Shown here: positions 17,183 to 25,605 of the stretch, in pieces
Numbering within the stretch: position 1 is the first letter of the stretch
How the letters are laid out: each line of letters begins with the position of its first letter
Source: JAJPHW01 sp963771505
GTDB lineage: Bacteria > Acidobacteriota > Terriglobia > Terriglobales > Acidobacteriaceae
Direction of reading: 5' to 3'
NCBI GenBank assembly: GCA_963771505.1
Contig: CAVYTO010000002.1
Location: 62,001-126,000 of the forward strand
DNA: 64,000 nucleotides
Notes under the pieces: generated by a model
What the model was told of the DNA's origin: nothing
Database searches by the model: none
What the model saw: the letters and a program-made list of their open reading frames with translations, nothing else
Made by a program: the position numbers and the translations under genes

Positions 17183-17956
17183 ATGCCGGATAGCAGTCTC
17201 ATCGAGCAGGCCAGCCTGACGGATATCGGATGCCAACGTGAAAACAACCAAGACCGGCAATTGTTTTGGATGCCCCAAGGCGCCGTGGAATTGGAACGTA
17301 AGGGCTGCCTCGCCGTGGTGGCTGACGGCATGGGCGGATACGACGGCGGCCAAGACGCCAGCCGAATCGCGGTCGAAACCGTTCAGCGTCTGTATGTCGA
17401 CTCATCGGCGGATCCGCAGTCTTCTCTATATCACGCGGTTGTCGAAGCTCATCGGCACATTCTGGATTTTGCCGCGCAGAATCCAGGGCTTCGCGGCATG
17501 GGCACAACCTGCACGGCAATGGCGGTGGTCGGCAGCCAGGTGTTTTTCGCGCACGTAGGAGATAGTCGCCTGTACTTGCTGCGAGGCGCAGAAATTTCGC
17601 GATTGACGCGGGATCACTCGTATGTGACTCGACTAGTCGAAAGCGGAGCCATCAGCGAAGAAGAGGCAGAGACCCACTCGCAACGACATATCCTGACTGC
17701 CGCACTCGGCGCAGGCGATGTGGTCACCCCCGATATTCCGTCTGTGCCTATTCTGCTGGAGGCCGGCGACACCATGATCCTATGCAGCGACGGATTGTGG
17801 GGCCAGGTGAAAGATCAGGAAATCGCTTCCATCGTTAAGGACAATCCACTCGCGGAAGCTTGCGGCAAGCTGGTTCAACTCGCCAGAGAGCGCGGTGGGC
17901 CCGACAACATCACGGTCCAAATGGTCCGGCTCGCGCCCGCCAAAATGACAAATTAG
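17183..17956 (+). CDS. PP2C-type protein phosphatase (PrpC/Stp-like)
   Basis: Soluble Mn/Mg-dependent Ser/Thr phosphatase of 257 residues, the standard size for bacterial Stp/PrpC. Motifs in order are LTDIGCQRENNQD, AVVADGMGGYDGGQDAS, GMGTTCTAM, FFAHVGDSRLYLLR, LTRDHSYVTRLVESGAIS, LTAALGAG, MILCSDGLWGQV and GGPDNITVQMV, covering all metal-binding aspartates. It would reverse phosphorylation by Hanks-type kinases such as the one at 49075. It follows the broken FUSC gene with a separate promoter. ATG 17183 is preferred; TTG 17147 would add a short unlikely N-terminus. Confidence 0.92.
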   Translation: MPDSSLIEQASLTDIGCQRENNQDRQLFWMPQGAVELERKGCLAVVADGMGGYDGGQDASRIAVETVQRLYVDSSADPQSSLYHAVVEAHRHILDFAAQNPGLRGMGTTCTAMAVVGSQVFFAHVGDSRLYLLRGAEISRLTRDHSYVTRLVESGAISEEEAETHSQRHILTAALGAGDVVTPDIPSVPILLEAGDTMILCSDGLWGQVKDQEIASIVKDNPLAEACGKLVQLARERGGPDNITVQMVRLAPAKMTN

Positions 17957-18086
17957 TTTGGGCAAGCTCGCAGATTGAGCAACCAGGTTCTCACATTGTG
18001 CAGGAAGTTGCATCGCGCCGAAGCATCGATGGACTTGCCTTTGTAAAACTTCTCGTCGCGTGCGAGAAAATTGGCCGATCGGTCAA

Positions 18087-18115
18087 ATAAAGTCTAGTAA
18101 TACCATCGACTTTAT
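18087..18115 (+). promoter_or_regulatory. Palindromic operator upstream of the Rrf2 regulator
   Basis: Exact 8-base inverted arms ATAAAGTC (18087-18094) and GACTTTAT (18108-18115) are separated by 13 bases, a 29-base site in an AT-rich patch. It lies where the -35 region of the promoter with -10 TATGAT (18121-18126) should be, 18 bases before the Rrf2 ATG. Length and location fit an autoregulatory Rrf2 dimer site controlling the whole downstream operon. Confidence 0.65.
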
Positions 18116-18120
18116 GGCAA

Positions 18121-18126
18121 TATGAT
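18121..18126 (+). promoter_or_regulatory. -10 box of the Rrf2 operon
   Basis: TATGAT ends 6 bases before ATG 18133, so transcription would start at or next to the initiation codon. No Shine-Dalgarno fits between them, which suggests a leaderless message. The adjacent palindrome at 18087-18115 would block this promoter when bound. Confidence 0.45.
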
Positions 18127-18132
18127 CGGGCC

Positions 18133-18636
18133 ATGAAGATATCGCAAAAAGGTTTGTACGCGCTGCAATCCATGATGATGCTGGCCCGCCGCTACAATCA
18201 GGGCGGCGCGATTCGCATCCGGGACATTGCCTACGAAGAAGGTTTGCCGGAGAAATTTCTCGAACTGATCCTTCTGGAAATGAAGAACGCTCGTATGGTT
18301 GAGAGCGTTCGCGGCGCAAAAGGCGGGTACCGTTTGCGCCGGCCGCCAGAAGAAATTTATCTTTCTGAAATCATCCGCTTGGTAGACGGCCCGCTAGCGC
18401 CGTTTGGCGATGCCGACCAGTTGCGCAGCTTGATCACCCGCGACCCAGAGCATCGCGCTCTCTACCAAGTGTTTCTTCAGGTCAGGGATGCGGCGGCGAA
18501 AATCCTCGAGAGCACAACTCTGGCTGACATTATGAACGGCCGCCGCTCCGCCTCTTCGAAACGAAAAACGAAGAAGCGGGAAGTTTCGGTATTTCCTCTT
18601 GTGTCGACTGCCGGCGGAGGCCGCCGGGAGCTATGA
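18133..18636 (+). CDS. Rrf2-family transcriptional regulator (CymR-like, no cluster cysteines)
   Basis: Regulator of 167 residues with the Rrf2 winged helix: MKISQKGLYALQSMMMLAR, IRIRDIAYEEGLPEKFLELI (recognition helix region) and VRGAKGGYRLRRPPEEI (wing), then IIRLVDGPLAPF. It contains no cysteine at all, so it cannot carry an IscR/NsrR-type Fe-S cluster and is more like the sulfur regulator CymR. The basic C-terminus (about 138-167; SSKRKTKKR) is an extension beyond the usual domain. Its last codon overlaps the next ATG by four bases, coupling it to the transporter genes it presumably controls, through the palindrome upstream. Confidence 0.9.
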   Translation: MKISQKGLYALQSMMMLARRYNQGGAIRIRDIAYEEGLPEKFLELILLEMKNARMVESVRGAKGGYRLRRPPEEIYLSEIIRLVDGPLAPFGDADQLRSLITRDPEHRALYQVFLQVRDAAAKILESTTLADIMNGRRSASSKRKTKKREVSVFPLVSTAGGGRREL

Positions 18637-19640
18637 AGCGTTTCTTCACATTGCCTGGAATTCTGTTAGCGCTGGCGCTTCATAGTAGCGGGCAGATCGT
18701 CATTCGAGTTGGCGCATTCCCCAACATCAGCCACGCGCAAGCCATGGTCGGCAAGGCGAATGGTTGGTTTGACCGGTCCATGGGGCCGAATGTCAAGGTG
18801 CAGTGGACCAGTTTTAACGCTGGGCCGTCAGCCATCGAAGCGCTCTTCGCCAATGCCATCGACATGGCTTACGTTGGCCCAAATCCTGCCATTGCTGGTT
18901 ACGTGCGCTCTAACGGACAAGCTCTGAGAATCATCGGCGGAGCCGCAAGCGGCGGCGTGGCTCTAGTGGTGCGCAACGATGCCAACATCACCAAACCCAG
19001 CGACTTCCACGGAAAGCGGGTCGCTTCACCGCAATTAGGCAATACGCAGGACGTGGCTCTCCGTTCCTGGTTAGCTTCCCAAGGCTTGAAGGCGACCGAC
19101 AAGGGCGGCGATGTCCAGGTGATCCCCATGGCCAACCCAGACCAGTTGACGCTGTTCCTCAAGAAACAACTGGACGCAGCGTGGGCTCCGGAACCATGGG
19201 CCAGCCGTCTTGTTCATGAAGGGAACGGCCGGGTTTTCCTCGATGAGCGCGATCTTTGGCCACAGGGACGGTTCGTGACCACCAATCTTATCGTGAGCCA
19301 AAAATTCCTGAGCGCTCACCCGGATCTAGTTAAATCCTGGCTTGCCGCAAATGTCGACCTTACCGATTGGATTAATGGACATAATCAGGAAGCAAAAAAC
19401 CTTCTCAACCAACAGATACAGAAGGAAACCGGGAAAGCGCTGCCTTCTGCGATTCTGGACGACGCTTTCGCGCGATTGCAGATCACTTACGATCCGTTGC
19501 GGCAGACCTTACTGAAGTCGGCGCACGACGCATTCGTGGCGGGATTTCTAGGCAAACAGATGCCGGACCTTTCGGCGCTTTATGACCTCTCCCCCTTAAA
19601 CCAGGTTCTCGCGGAGAAAGGGAAGAAGCCAATCCAATGA
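18633..19640 (+). CDS. ssuA: SsuA/TauA-like periplasmic substrate-binding protein
   Basis: Type II periplasmic binding protein of 335 residues with a signal peptide (FFTLPGILLALALHSSG). Family features are IRVGAFPNISHAQAMVGKAN, the AIEALFANAIDMAYVGPNP segment, VALVVRNDANITKPSDFHGK, VASPQLGNTQDVALRSWL, LDAAWAPEPWASRL and TTNLIVSQKFL. These match binding proteins for aliphatic sulfonates, taurine or nitrate. The Rrf2 regulator and the sulfite-oxidase-like enzyme in the same operon favour a sulfonate, but the ligand is inferred. Starts overlap on both sides (ATGA) show tight coupling. Confidence 0.85.
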   Translation: MKRFFTLPGILLALALHSSGQIVIRVGAFPNISHAQAMVGKANGWFDRSMGPNVKVQWTSFNAGPSAIEALFANAIDMAYVGPNPAIAGYVRSNGQALRIIGGAASGGVALVVRNDANITKPSDFHGKRVASPQLGNTQDVALRSWLASQGLKATDKGGDVQVIPMANPDQLTLFLKKQLDAAWAPEPWASRLVHEGNGRVFLDERDLWPQGRFVTTNLIVSQKFLSAHPDLVKSWLAANVDLTDWINGHNQEAKNLLNQQIQKETGKALPSAILDDAFARLQITYDPLRQTLLKSAHDAFVAGFLGKQMPDLSALYDLSPLNQVLAEKGKKPIQ

Positions 19641-20569
19641 GATCTCGATATTCAATCCAACAAAAACTTCCGACATTAAGTGGCCAAGCGCTCCAGGCTG
19701 CCGGCTCATCCGTTGAAGTTGTCAACGGCACGAGACCCAATCTTGTCCGCTTCCGTCATCCAGAGGCGTCCGTACCAAAAGTATCTCTGCACGAAATATC
19801 GCTGAATTACAAAGTTGCCGGCAAGAAAGAGCTGGTAGCTTTGGATAAAATCTCGCTGACCGTGAAGGCGGGCGAATTTCTTTGCATCGTCGGACCGTCA
19901 GGATGCGGAAAATCCACGCTGATTCATTTGATCGCAGGCTTGCATTCGGCTACCTCAGGGCAAGTGCTGATCGACCAGAAGCCGGTTTCAGGACCGGGCA
20001 CGGACCGGATCTTGATTTTTCAGGAACTCGGGTTGTTCCCTTGGCTCACCGTAGGAGAGAACGTCGATTTTGGAATGAAGATGAAGGGCGTTGCTGCGGC
20101 GGAACGCCAGGACAAAATTGAACACTACCTGCGCTTAGTTCACCTTTCTCAATTCAAGCACAGCCGTATCCATCAACTTTCCGGCGGCATGCGCCAACGT
20201 GTCGCTCTGGCGCGCGCCTTGGCCACGGAACCTGACGTCCTGTTGATGGACGAACCGTTTGCAGCATTAGACGCGCAGACCCGAGATTTACTTCACGATG
20301 AACTGGAACGCATTTGGGCGGAAACCGGACGCACTATCATCTTTATTACGCACAATGTGAGGGAAGCGATCCGACTCGGAGATCGCGTCGCGCTTATGAC
20401 GTTTCGGCCCGGCCGGGTGAAGCGGGAATACACCATCAATTTGCCTCGTCCGCGTCACCTCGAAGATGTGGCGGTCGCAAAAACAGCGCGTGAAATTCTC
20501 GACGACCTGCGCGTGGAGATCAATAGATCCTTGGAAGAGCAGTATGGTTCAGCCGAGGTGCGGTCATGA
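19637..20569 (+). CDS. ssuB: SsuB/TauB-like ABC importer ATPase
   Basis: ATPase of 310 residues. Walker A is GPSGCGKST, the Q-loop is FQELGLFPWLTV, the signature LSGGMRQRVALARAL and Walker B LLMDEPFAALD, followed by FITHNVREAIRLGDRV. The FPWLTV and ITHNVREA segments are typical of nitrate/sulfonate/taurine importers. An unusual N-terminal extension of about 50 residues precedes the first strand (VSLHEISLNYKV), so a shorter start is possible, but the ATG at 19637 overlaps the preceding stop exactly. It partners the permease that starts four bases before its own end. Confidence 0.9.
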   Translation: MRSRYSIQQKLPTLSGQALQAAGSSVEVVNGTRPNLVRFRHPEASVPKVSLHEISLNYKVAGKKELVALDKISLTVKAGEFLCIVGPSGCGKSTLIHLIAGLHSATSGQVLIDQKPVSGPGTDRILIFQELGLFPWLTVGENVDFGMKMKGVAAAERQDKIEHYLRLVHLSQFKHSRIHQLSGGMRQRVALARALATEPDVLLMDEPFAALDAQTRDLLHDELERIWAETGRTIIFITHNVREAIRLGDRVALMTFRPGRVKREYTINLPRPRHLEDVAVAKTAREILDDLRVEINRSLEEQYGSAEVRS

Positions 20570-21342
20570 GCAATACGGCGGTAAAGAAGCTGGGTCGCCA
20601 GGCCGGGTTTTACTGCGCTCTGATTGGAATCTGGTCCGTTCTGGCCGCGCTTAAGATTTGGCCGCCTTACGTATTCCCCACGCCGTGGGGAGTATGGGAT
20701 TCGCTGCATGCCGGATTTGCCGATCACAGCTTTTGGATCGCCATCGCGGTCAGCATGAAACGTATGTTGCTGGGCTACAGTATTTCGGTCGTGTTCGGAA
20801 TGATTCTAGGCCTGGGTGTCGCCAGCAATAAATTCCTTGAAGAAACAATGGGCGGCCTGCTGGTCAGCTTGCAGAGCTTGCCGAGCATCTGCTGGCTCCC
20901 TCTCGCGGTTCTTTGGTTCGGCCTTTCCGAGAAGGCGATTCTCTTCGTTGTGGTTATGGGATCGCTGCTGTCCGTCACCATTGCCATGGAAGACGGACGC
21001 AAACAAATGCCCCGCATTTACGCGCTGGCAGGCCGCAATCTAGGCGCCCGTGGGTTCCCGCTTTTTTGGTATGTGTTGCTACCCGCTAGCCTCCCCTTTA
21101 TTGTGTCTGGCCTGAAACAAGGTTGGGCGTTTGCCTGGCGCTCACTCATCTCTGGCGAAATGATTTTCATCAGCCTGGGGCTTGGGCAGCTACTCATGAT
21201 GGGGCGCGACCTAAACGACATGAGTCAGGTAATCGCCGTCATGCTTCTGATCATCGCGATTGGATACGTTGTAGACGCATTGATTTTCCGAACTGTCGAA
21301 CGCCGCTTACAGCAAAACTGGGGCGTGGCGATGGCTGAGTGA
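20566..21342 (+). CDS. ssuC: SsuC/TauC-like ABC importer permease
   Basis: Membrane permease of 258 residues with about six helices. The EAA-loop region reads ALAGRNLGARGFPLFWYVLL then PASLPFIVSGLKQGWAFAWR, diagnostic of BPD_transp_1 permeases of the sulfonate/nitrate/taurine group. Other blocks are FPTPWGVWDSLHAGF and LQSLPSICWLPLAVLWFGLS. The start is coupled by ATGA overlap to the ATPase. The 92 bases to the porin gene contain only a weak hairpin (arms ctcgg and ccgag, 21354-21370) and the porin ribosome site AAGGGG. Confidence 0.92.
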   Translation: MSNTAVKKLGRQAGFYCALIGIWSVLAALKIWPPYVFPTPWGVWDSLHAGFADHSFWIAIAVSMKRMLLGYSISVVFGMILGLGVASNKFLEETMGGLLVSLQSLPSICWLPLAVLWFGLSEKAILFVVVMGSLLSVTIAMEDGRKQMPRIYALAGRNLGARGFPLFWYVLLPASLPFIVSGLKQGWAFAWRSLISGEMIFISLGLGQLLMMGRDLNDMSQVIAVMLLIIAIGYVVDALIFRTVERRLQQNWGVAMAE

Positions 21343-21434
21343 AGACCCCCCCGCTCGGGTATAAACCGAGAGTCCGTTAGCGCAGCGGTTTTTAAAAAAT
21401 ACGCAAAAAACATTCACGAAGGGGCTTTAGATTT

Positions 21435-23147
21435 ATGCAAACGCCATTTCACCTCAAATGCATAGCAACAATTGCGGTGCTCGTCGCCACATCGGTTGCG
21501 CAAACGGCCGCGCCGACGAGCACGGCCAAGAAGCCGGCAGTCAAGAAAAAAGTCGCGATCACTGCGGAAGATGTCCGCTCGTTGCGGGACGCTCTTGCAG
21601 CGCAACAGCAGCAGATCGAAGAATTGCGGCAGGAAGTGCGCAATCACGACGCTGCGGCAGCCCAAGCCTCCTCCCAGGCCCAGCAAGCCCAGCAACAACT
21701 ACAGCAAGCGCAAGCGGCCGCGGCGGATGCACAGCAAAAAGCCTCGTCGGCCGAAGCTCTCGCCAATCAGGATAAAGATTCAGTTTCCAAAATCAACGGC
21801 GACCTTGCCGACGTGAAGACATCCCTGCTCGGGACGGCGTCTTCGGTGCAAGACGTTCAGCAGCGGTCCAGCGCCTTGGAAGCTGTGGTGGGGCGTTTCC
21901 GCTTCAACGGTGACGTACGCTTGCGTGGAGAGTCGTTCGTGCAGCCTACAACCGCTGATCGCAACCGCGCCCGAGTCCGGGTACGCTTCGGTCTGGATGG
22001 CAAGCTCAACGAAGACTTCACCGCAGGCCTCGGCCTGGCCACGGGTTCGCTTGGCGACCCCACAACCACCAATGAAACATTCACCAACAATTTCGATCGC
22101 AAGACGATTGGCCTTGACCGTGGATTCATCACCTTCAACCCAGTGGCCCATCGCTGGCTGTCGTTAACGGGTGGAAAGTTTCCATACCTGTGGCAGCGTA
22201 CGTCGGTGACCGGCGATCCCGACCTAAATCCCGAAGGGTTCGATGAGAAATTCTCGTTTGATACTCATGCCGGACCGATCCAAAATTTGACCATTCAAGG
22301 CATGCAATTGCTTTACAACGAAAATTCCAGAGGCCCAGATTCCTACGCACTGGGACTTCAGGCTTCTGCAAAAGTGAATTTCGGATTCTGGACAGCGACG
22401 CCTTCGTTCATGGCGTTTAAGTGGAATCGTCCGGATTCTATTCTGTCGAGCAGCGCGTTTGCAGTCGGCGCGACCACGACCGGTTTGACTGGATCGGGCT
22501 CGACGCCGTCGGCCGGTCCATACCCAGTCCCCGGCGAAGGCCAGGGCTGCGCAGGCGGACTAAACGCTCCTGCGTACGCGCCCTGCGTTTTTGCTCCTAA
22601 CGGCATGACCAATTCGACCTATGTCGATTCAAAAGGCGTGCTCCACTTTTATTCGCAATATAACTATGCCGACTTCATTCTGCTTAACCAGTTCAAGACC
22701 GGGCACGACCGCCTGCCTCTGAACTTGCAACTCGAATTCGAGGACAACCTCGATGCGCAAGCTCACCCGCTGAATACTAAGGGAGTAGTCCTGAGCAAGC
22801 TTGGAAGTCAAAACAAGGAATACGGCGCGGACTTCAGCATCGGCCAGGTGAAAAACAAGAATGACATCCAGATCGGCTACGCATGGCTTCGCCAGGAACA
22901 GGATGCGGTGATTGCGTCATTCGCCGAAAGCGATCAGCGCGCACCAACCAACCTGCTACAGAATCGCGTCTACGCCCTTTGGAAGCTGCGTACCAACACG
23001 GTGGCTGGATTTACCTGGTGGCACGGCCGCACCCTCGATAGCGAACTCGAGAATAACGCGGCGTCTGCTGCTAAAACCATCACCTCTGCAGGCCAGACCG
23101 AACCATATCTGAACCGGTTTCAGTTCGATTTGATCTACACTTTCTAA
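21435..23147 (+). CDS. Putative outer-membrane porin with N-terminal coiled coil
   Basis: 570 residues, beginning with a signal peptide (CIATIAVLVATSVAQT). A Lys-rich stretch is followed by a long Gln/Ala-rich coiled coil (about 45-125; QQQQIEELRQEV, QAQQAQQQLQQAQAAAADAQ), then a beta-barrel of many amphipathic strands starting FRFNGDVRLRGESF and ending with aromatic FQFDLIYTF. This is the putative-porin (Porin_5-like) layout, with the coiled coil probably reaching the peptidoglycan. Its position between an importer and a periplasmic oxidase suggests it admits the same anionic substrate through the outer membrane; that is inference. Confidence 0.82.
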   Translation: MQTPFHLKCIATIAVLVATSVAQTAAPTSTAKKPAVKKKVAITAEDVRSLRDALAAQQQQIEELRQEVRNHDAAAAQASSQAQQAQQQLQQAQAAAADAQQKASSAEALANQDKDSVSKINGDLADVKTSLLGTASSVQDVQQRSSALEAVVGRFRFNGDVRLRGESFVQPTTADRNRARVRVRFGLDGKLNEDFTAGLGLATGSLGDPTTTNETFTNNFDRKTIGLDRGFITFNPVAHRWLSLTGGKFPYLWQRTSVTGDPDLNPEGFDEKFSFDTHAGPIQNLTIQGMQLLYNENSRGPDSYALGLQASAKVNFGFWTATPSFMAFKWNRPDSILSSSAFAVGATTTGLTGSGSTPSAGPYPVPGEGQGCAGGLNAPAYAPCVFAPNGMTNSTYVDSKGVLHFYSQYNYADFILLNQFKTGHDRLPLNLQLEFEDNLDAQAHPLNTKGVVLSKLGSQNKEYGADFSIGQVKNKNDIQIGYAWLRQEQDAVIASFAESDQRAPTNLLQNRVYALWKLRTNTVAGFTWWHGRTLDSELENNAASAAKTITSAGQTEPYLNRFQFDLIYTF

Positions 23148-23167
23148 GTGCGGATAAGGTGAAAGTT

Positions 23168-24340
23168 ATGAACACCAACATGAAGTCGCGTCGGGAGTTT
23201 CTGCGGACTGCGTCGGTCATGGCGGCTGCTGCCTGGGTGCGACCCCCTGTAGGATGGGCACAAGCGGCTGACGACGTGGCCATGGCTGGGGAAGATCGCA
23301 TGATCGTGCGATCTTCCCGCTTTCTCGATTTGGAAATGCCGCCAGAATTCGCAACCTCGTGGATCACTCCCATCGATCATTTCTTTGTTCGCAATCACAT
23401 GCACGAGCCCATCTCATTCGACGTTTCCGACTGGCAGCTTAGCGTGGCGGGCGAAGTCGAAAAAAACGTCACGATTAGTCTGAGGGACCTGGCATCATTG
23501 TCCCAACACACCGTGGTTAACACCCTGGAGTGCGCCGGCAACGGACGCGGCTTTCAGCGGCCGCAGGTCCCCGGAGTGCAGTGGGGAAAAGGCGCAATCG
23601 GGACGGCTCGTTTCACAGGCCCGCGTCTTCGAGATCTGCTGCAACGAGCGAACATCAAGACCAGCGCTAAGCACGCCATGTTTCGTGGTGCGGACGAAGT
23701 TCCCGGGAAAGTTCCTCCATTCATTCGTAGCATCCCAATCGAAAAGGCATTACACGAAGATACGCTGATCGCAACGCACATGAATGGCAAGCCCCTTACC
23801 AAGGCCCACGGCTATCCCGCGCGTGTGCTAGTGCCCGGTTGGATCGGCGCTGCTTCCTGTAAATGGATTACGGAAATAAAACTTCTCGACAAAGAATTCG
23901 AAGGTAACTTCATGAAGCCCGGATATCGCTTTCCCAACCATCCGGGAAAGCCGGGCGATCCTGTGAATCCGGACGAAACGCACCCATTGACCGCCCTCAA
24001 CGTGAAATCAATGATTGCCACGCCCGCGGAAATGTCCCTCAAAGGTAGGACCCACAAGCTGCTGGGGACCGCGTGGGCAGGCGAAGCGGACGTCGTACGG
24101 GTCGAAGTCAGCACGGATGGCGGCTCGACCTGGAATCAGGCAGCGCTCGGTCACGAGCAATCAAAATATGCCTGGCGGCTGTGGAATTACAGTTGGAAGC
24201 CCAAGATCTCGGGAGATTATCAAATTCTCTCTCGCGCTACAGACAGCCAGGGACGTATCCAGCCGCAAACCGCAGTCTGGAATCCCAGCGGATATCTCTA
24301 CAACGCCTATGACCAGGTGAAAATTCATGTGCAGATTTAG
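23168..24340 (+). CDS. Periplasmic sulfite-oxidase-family molybdoenzyme
   Basis: 390 residues. The N-terminus is a Tat signal (SRREFLRTASVMAAAAW). The molybdopterin domain follows, with RNHMHEPISFDVSDWQLSV and the Mo-ligating Cys near residue 122 in VVNTLECAGNGRGF. WGKGAIGTARFTGPRLRDLL and YPARVLVPGWIGAASCKWI come next, then the C-terminal Mo-co dimerisation domain (LLGTAWAGEADVVRVEVSTD, WNYSWKPKISGDYQILSRA). Like SorA it lacks a fused heme domain, and the cytochrome c gene overlapping its end is the likely electron acceptor. ATG 23168 has AAGGTG 6 bases upstream. It could instead act on another S-oxide or nitrate-like substrate; sulfite is the best guess from the operon. Confidence 0.87.
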   Translation: MNTNMKSRREFLRTASVMAAAAWVRPPVGWAQAADDVAMAGEDRMIVRSSRFLDLEMPPEFATSWITPIDHFFVRNHMHEPISFDVSDWQLSVAGEVEKNVTISLRDLASLSQHTVVNTLECAGNGRGFQRPQVPGVQWGKGAIGTARFTGPRLRDLLQRANIKTSAKHAMFRGADEVPGKVPPFIRSIPIEKALHEDTLIATHMNGKPLTKAHGYPARVLVPGWIGAASCKWITEIKLLDKEFEGNFMKPGYRFPNHPGKPGDPVNPDETHPLTALNVKSMIATPAEMSLKGRTHKLLGTAWAGEADVVRVEVSTDGGSTWNQAALGHEQSKYAWRLWNYSWKPKISGDYQILSRATDSQGRIQPQTAVWNPSGYLYNAYDQVKIHVQI

Positions 24341-24644
24341 CGTCGGGATAGCCTTCCTTTTACTTGGTGTCACCGAAGCATTGTCGGCGCAGTCCGCCGC
24401 CTTACCGCCGTCGCCTGTCACGGACAAAGTAGTGACGGCATGCACGGAATGTCATGACGCCAGTATCATCGCGCAGCAGCGCCTGCCCAAAGCCGCTTGG
24501 ACAAAAGAAGTCGACAAGATGAAGAAATGGGGAGCGCTGGTCGCCGACTCCGATCGCGAAGCGGTGATCGACTACTTGAGTGTAAACTTCCCGCCAGAGA
24601 AGGCCCCGGGGATCATGCCGCGCTCTGCACCCGCAAAGCGCTAA
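24327..24644 (+). CDS. Monoheme cytochrome c, SorB-like partner
   Basis: 105 residues with a signal peptide (FSVGIAFLLLGVTEALSA) and one CTECH heme site; WTKEVDKMKKWGALV and a late aspartate/valine-rich helix (DREAVIDYLSVNF) complete a small class I fold. Its start lies inside the last codons of the molybdoenzyme gene (14-base overlap), the arrangement of sorA-sorB pairs, where the cytochrome takes electrons from sulfite oxidation. The likely axial Met is in KKW-region Met or IMPRSA; I cannot tell which. Confidence 0.85.
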   Translation: MCRFSVGIAFLLLGVTEALSAQSAALPPSPVTDKVVTACTECHDASIIAQQRLPKAAWTKEVDKMKKWGALVADSDREAVIDYLSVNFPPEKAPGIMPRSAPAKR

Positions 24645-24678
24645 CGCACCCAATAGTTTTTCTGCTAAGGCGAAGTCG

Positions 24679-24957
24679 CTACCGGGCCAATTTTTTCTCG
24701 TAGCCGAGCGGCCGGGCGCTTCGAGGTGGGCGCTTCACGCCGTCCCGCAGTTGGCGGACGTCAATCTTCAGTTCGGTAATTGTGCGGCTCAAAGTATTGC
24801 GGTGCATATCCAGCTGGCGGGCGGCGCGGCACTGGTTCCCTTTATTTTCTTGAAGTACGGTCAGGATGAAGCGCTTCTTGAATTCACGCACCGCTTCCGA
24901 ATAAAGAATGTTGCTCTTATACATCTGCATGATGAGTGCTTCCAATTGATCTTTCAC
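24679..24957 (-). CDS. Small Fis-type helix-turn-helix DNA-binding protein
   Basis: 92 residues. The C-terminal half is a Fis/NtrC-type HTH: EFKKRFILTVLQENKGNQCR, AARQLDMHRNTLSRTITELK. It has no receiver or AAA+ domain, so it resembles stand-alone Fis-like proteins. Translation likely starts at GTG 24957 with GGAAAGAG upstream. A basic tail (VKRPPRSARPLGYEKKLAR) follows the HTH. It converges with the cytochrome gene and precedes nothing else on its strand; targets are unknown. Confidence 0.85.
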   Translation of the reverse strand: MKDQLEALIMQMYKSNILYSEAVREFKKRFILTVLQENKGNQCRAARQLDMHRNTLSRTITELKIDVRQLRDGVKRPPRSARPLGYEKKLAR

Positions 24958-24996
24958 AGAAGGCTCTTTCCACTAAAAAATTTGTTTTAAATGAAT

Positions 24997-25575
24997 TTAC
25001 CGCCCTGATGCACTGTGAGCCGGAAGAACGCCCGGCATCGCCGTTTTGTCCGCCTCACGACGAAGAAGGTCAAGCCCGCGATAAAACTGACTCCGCAGCT
25101 CCGCGGGAGCGGCCCATGTAGCGGCACGCCCCACCACAAGAAAATACGGCGCCAATTGCGAACCCTGCAACCACGACGACGAAGGCTTGAAGGTGGCAAT
25201 ACTCACCAAAACGACTGCCACCGTCATAACTCCGCGCACCAAACCGAGCACAGCCCCAAAGGCCCGGTCCAGTCCACTCAACCCAACCTTCTTCATCGCC
25301 CAATGCGCCAACCGCCCCGCAATTCCCGCCACCACCATGACCGCTAAAAAAATGACGAGAAACGAGGCGATGTCCGCCACCCACATCGAACGTACGTACG
25401 ACGAAAACAACGAGGCCACATGCTGGTACTGCCATGCGGCCAGCATGTAACCGACAACCAGACCCGCGATCCCGAAAGCCTCTCGAAAAAATCCTGCAAA
25501 GATCGCGGAAATCACAAAACAAGCGAGGACGACCAGGATGATCCAATCCGCCAGGTTCAATCCTGCCAGATACAA
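24997..25575 (-). CDS. cvpA: CvpA-family membrane protein
   Basis: 192 residues with four hydrophobic helices: NLADWIILVVLACFVISAIF, FGIAGLVVGYMLAAWQY, ADIASFLVIFLAVMVVAGI and DRAFGAVLGLVRGVMTVAVV. The GFFREAFG and GLSGLDRAFGAVLGLVRG segments are CvpA hallmarks. CvpA was first linked to colicin V production; its role is envelope-related but unclear. The start is TTG 25575, chosen because GGGAGG lies about 5 bases upstream and no ATG is suitable. It follows purC by 30 bases on the same strand; cvpA and pur genes are also neighbours in other bacteria. Confidence 0.88.
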   Translation of the reverse strand: MYLAGLNLADWIILVVLACFVISAIFAGFFREAFGIAGLVVGYMLAAWQYQHVASLFSSYVRSMWVADIASFLVIFLAVMVVAGIAGRLAHWAMKKVGLSGLDRAFGAVLGLVRGVMTVAVVLVSIATFKPSSSWLQGSQLAPYFLVVGRAATWAAPAELRSQFYRGLDLLRREADKTAMPGVLPAHSASGR

Positions 25576-25605
25576 AATTCCTCCCAGTGCTCCCGCCGTT
25601 GCGGG

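Noticed and set aside
21371..21400. tRNA-like string (gttagcgcagcggt) before the porin gene
   Set aside because: No acceptor, anticodon or T arm can be built around it.
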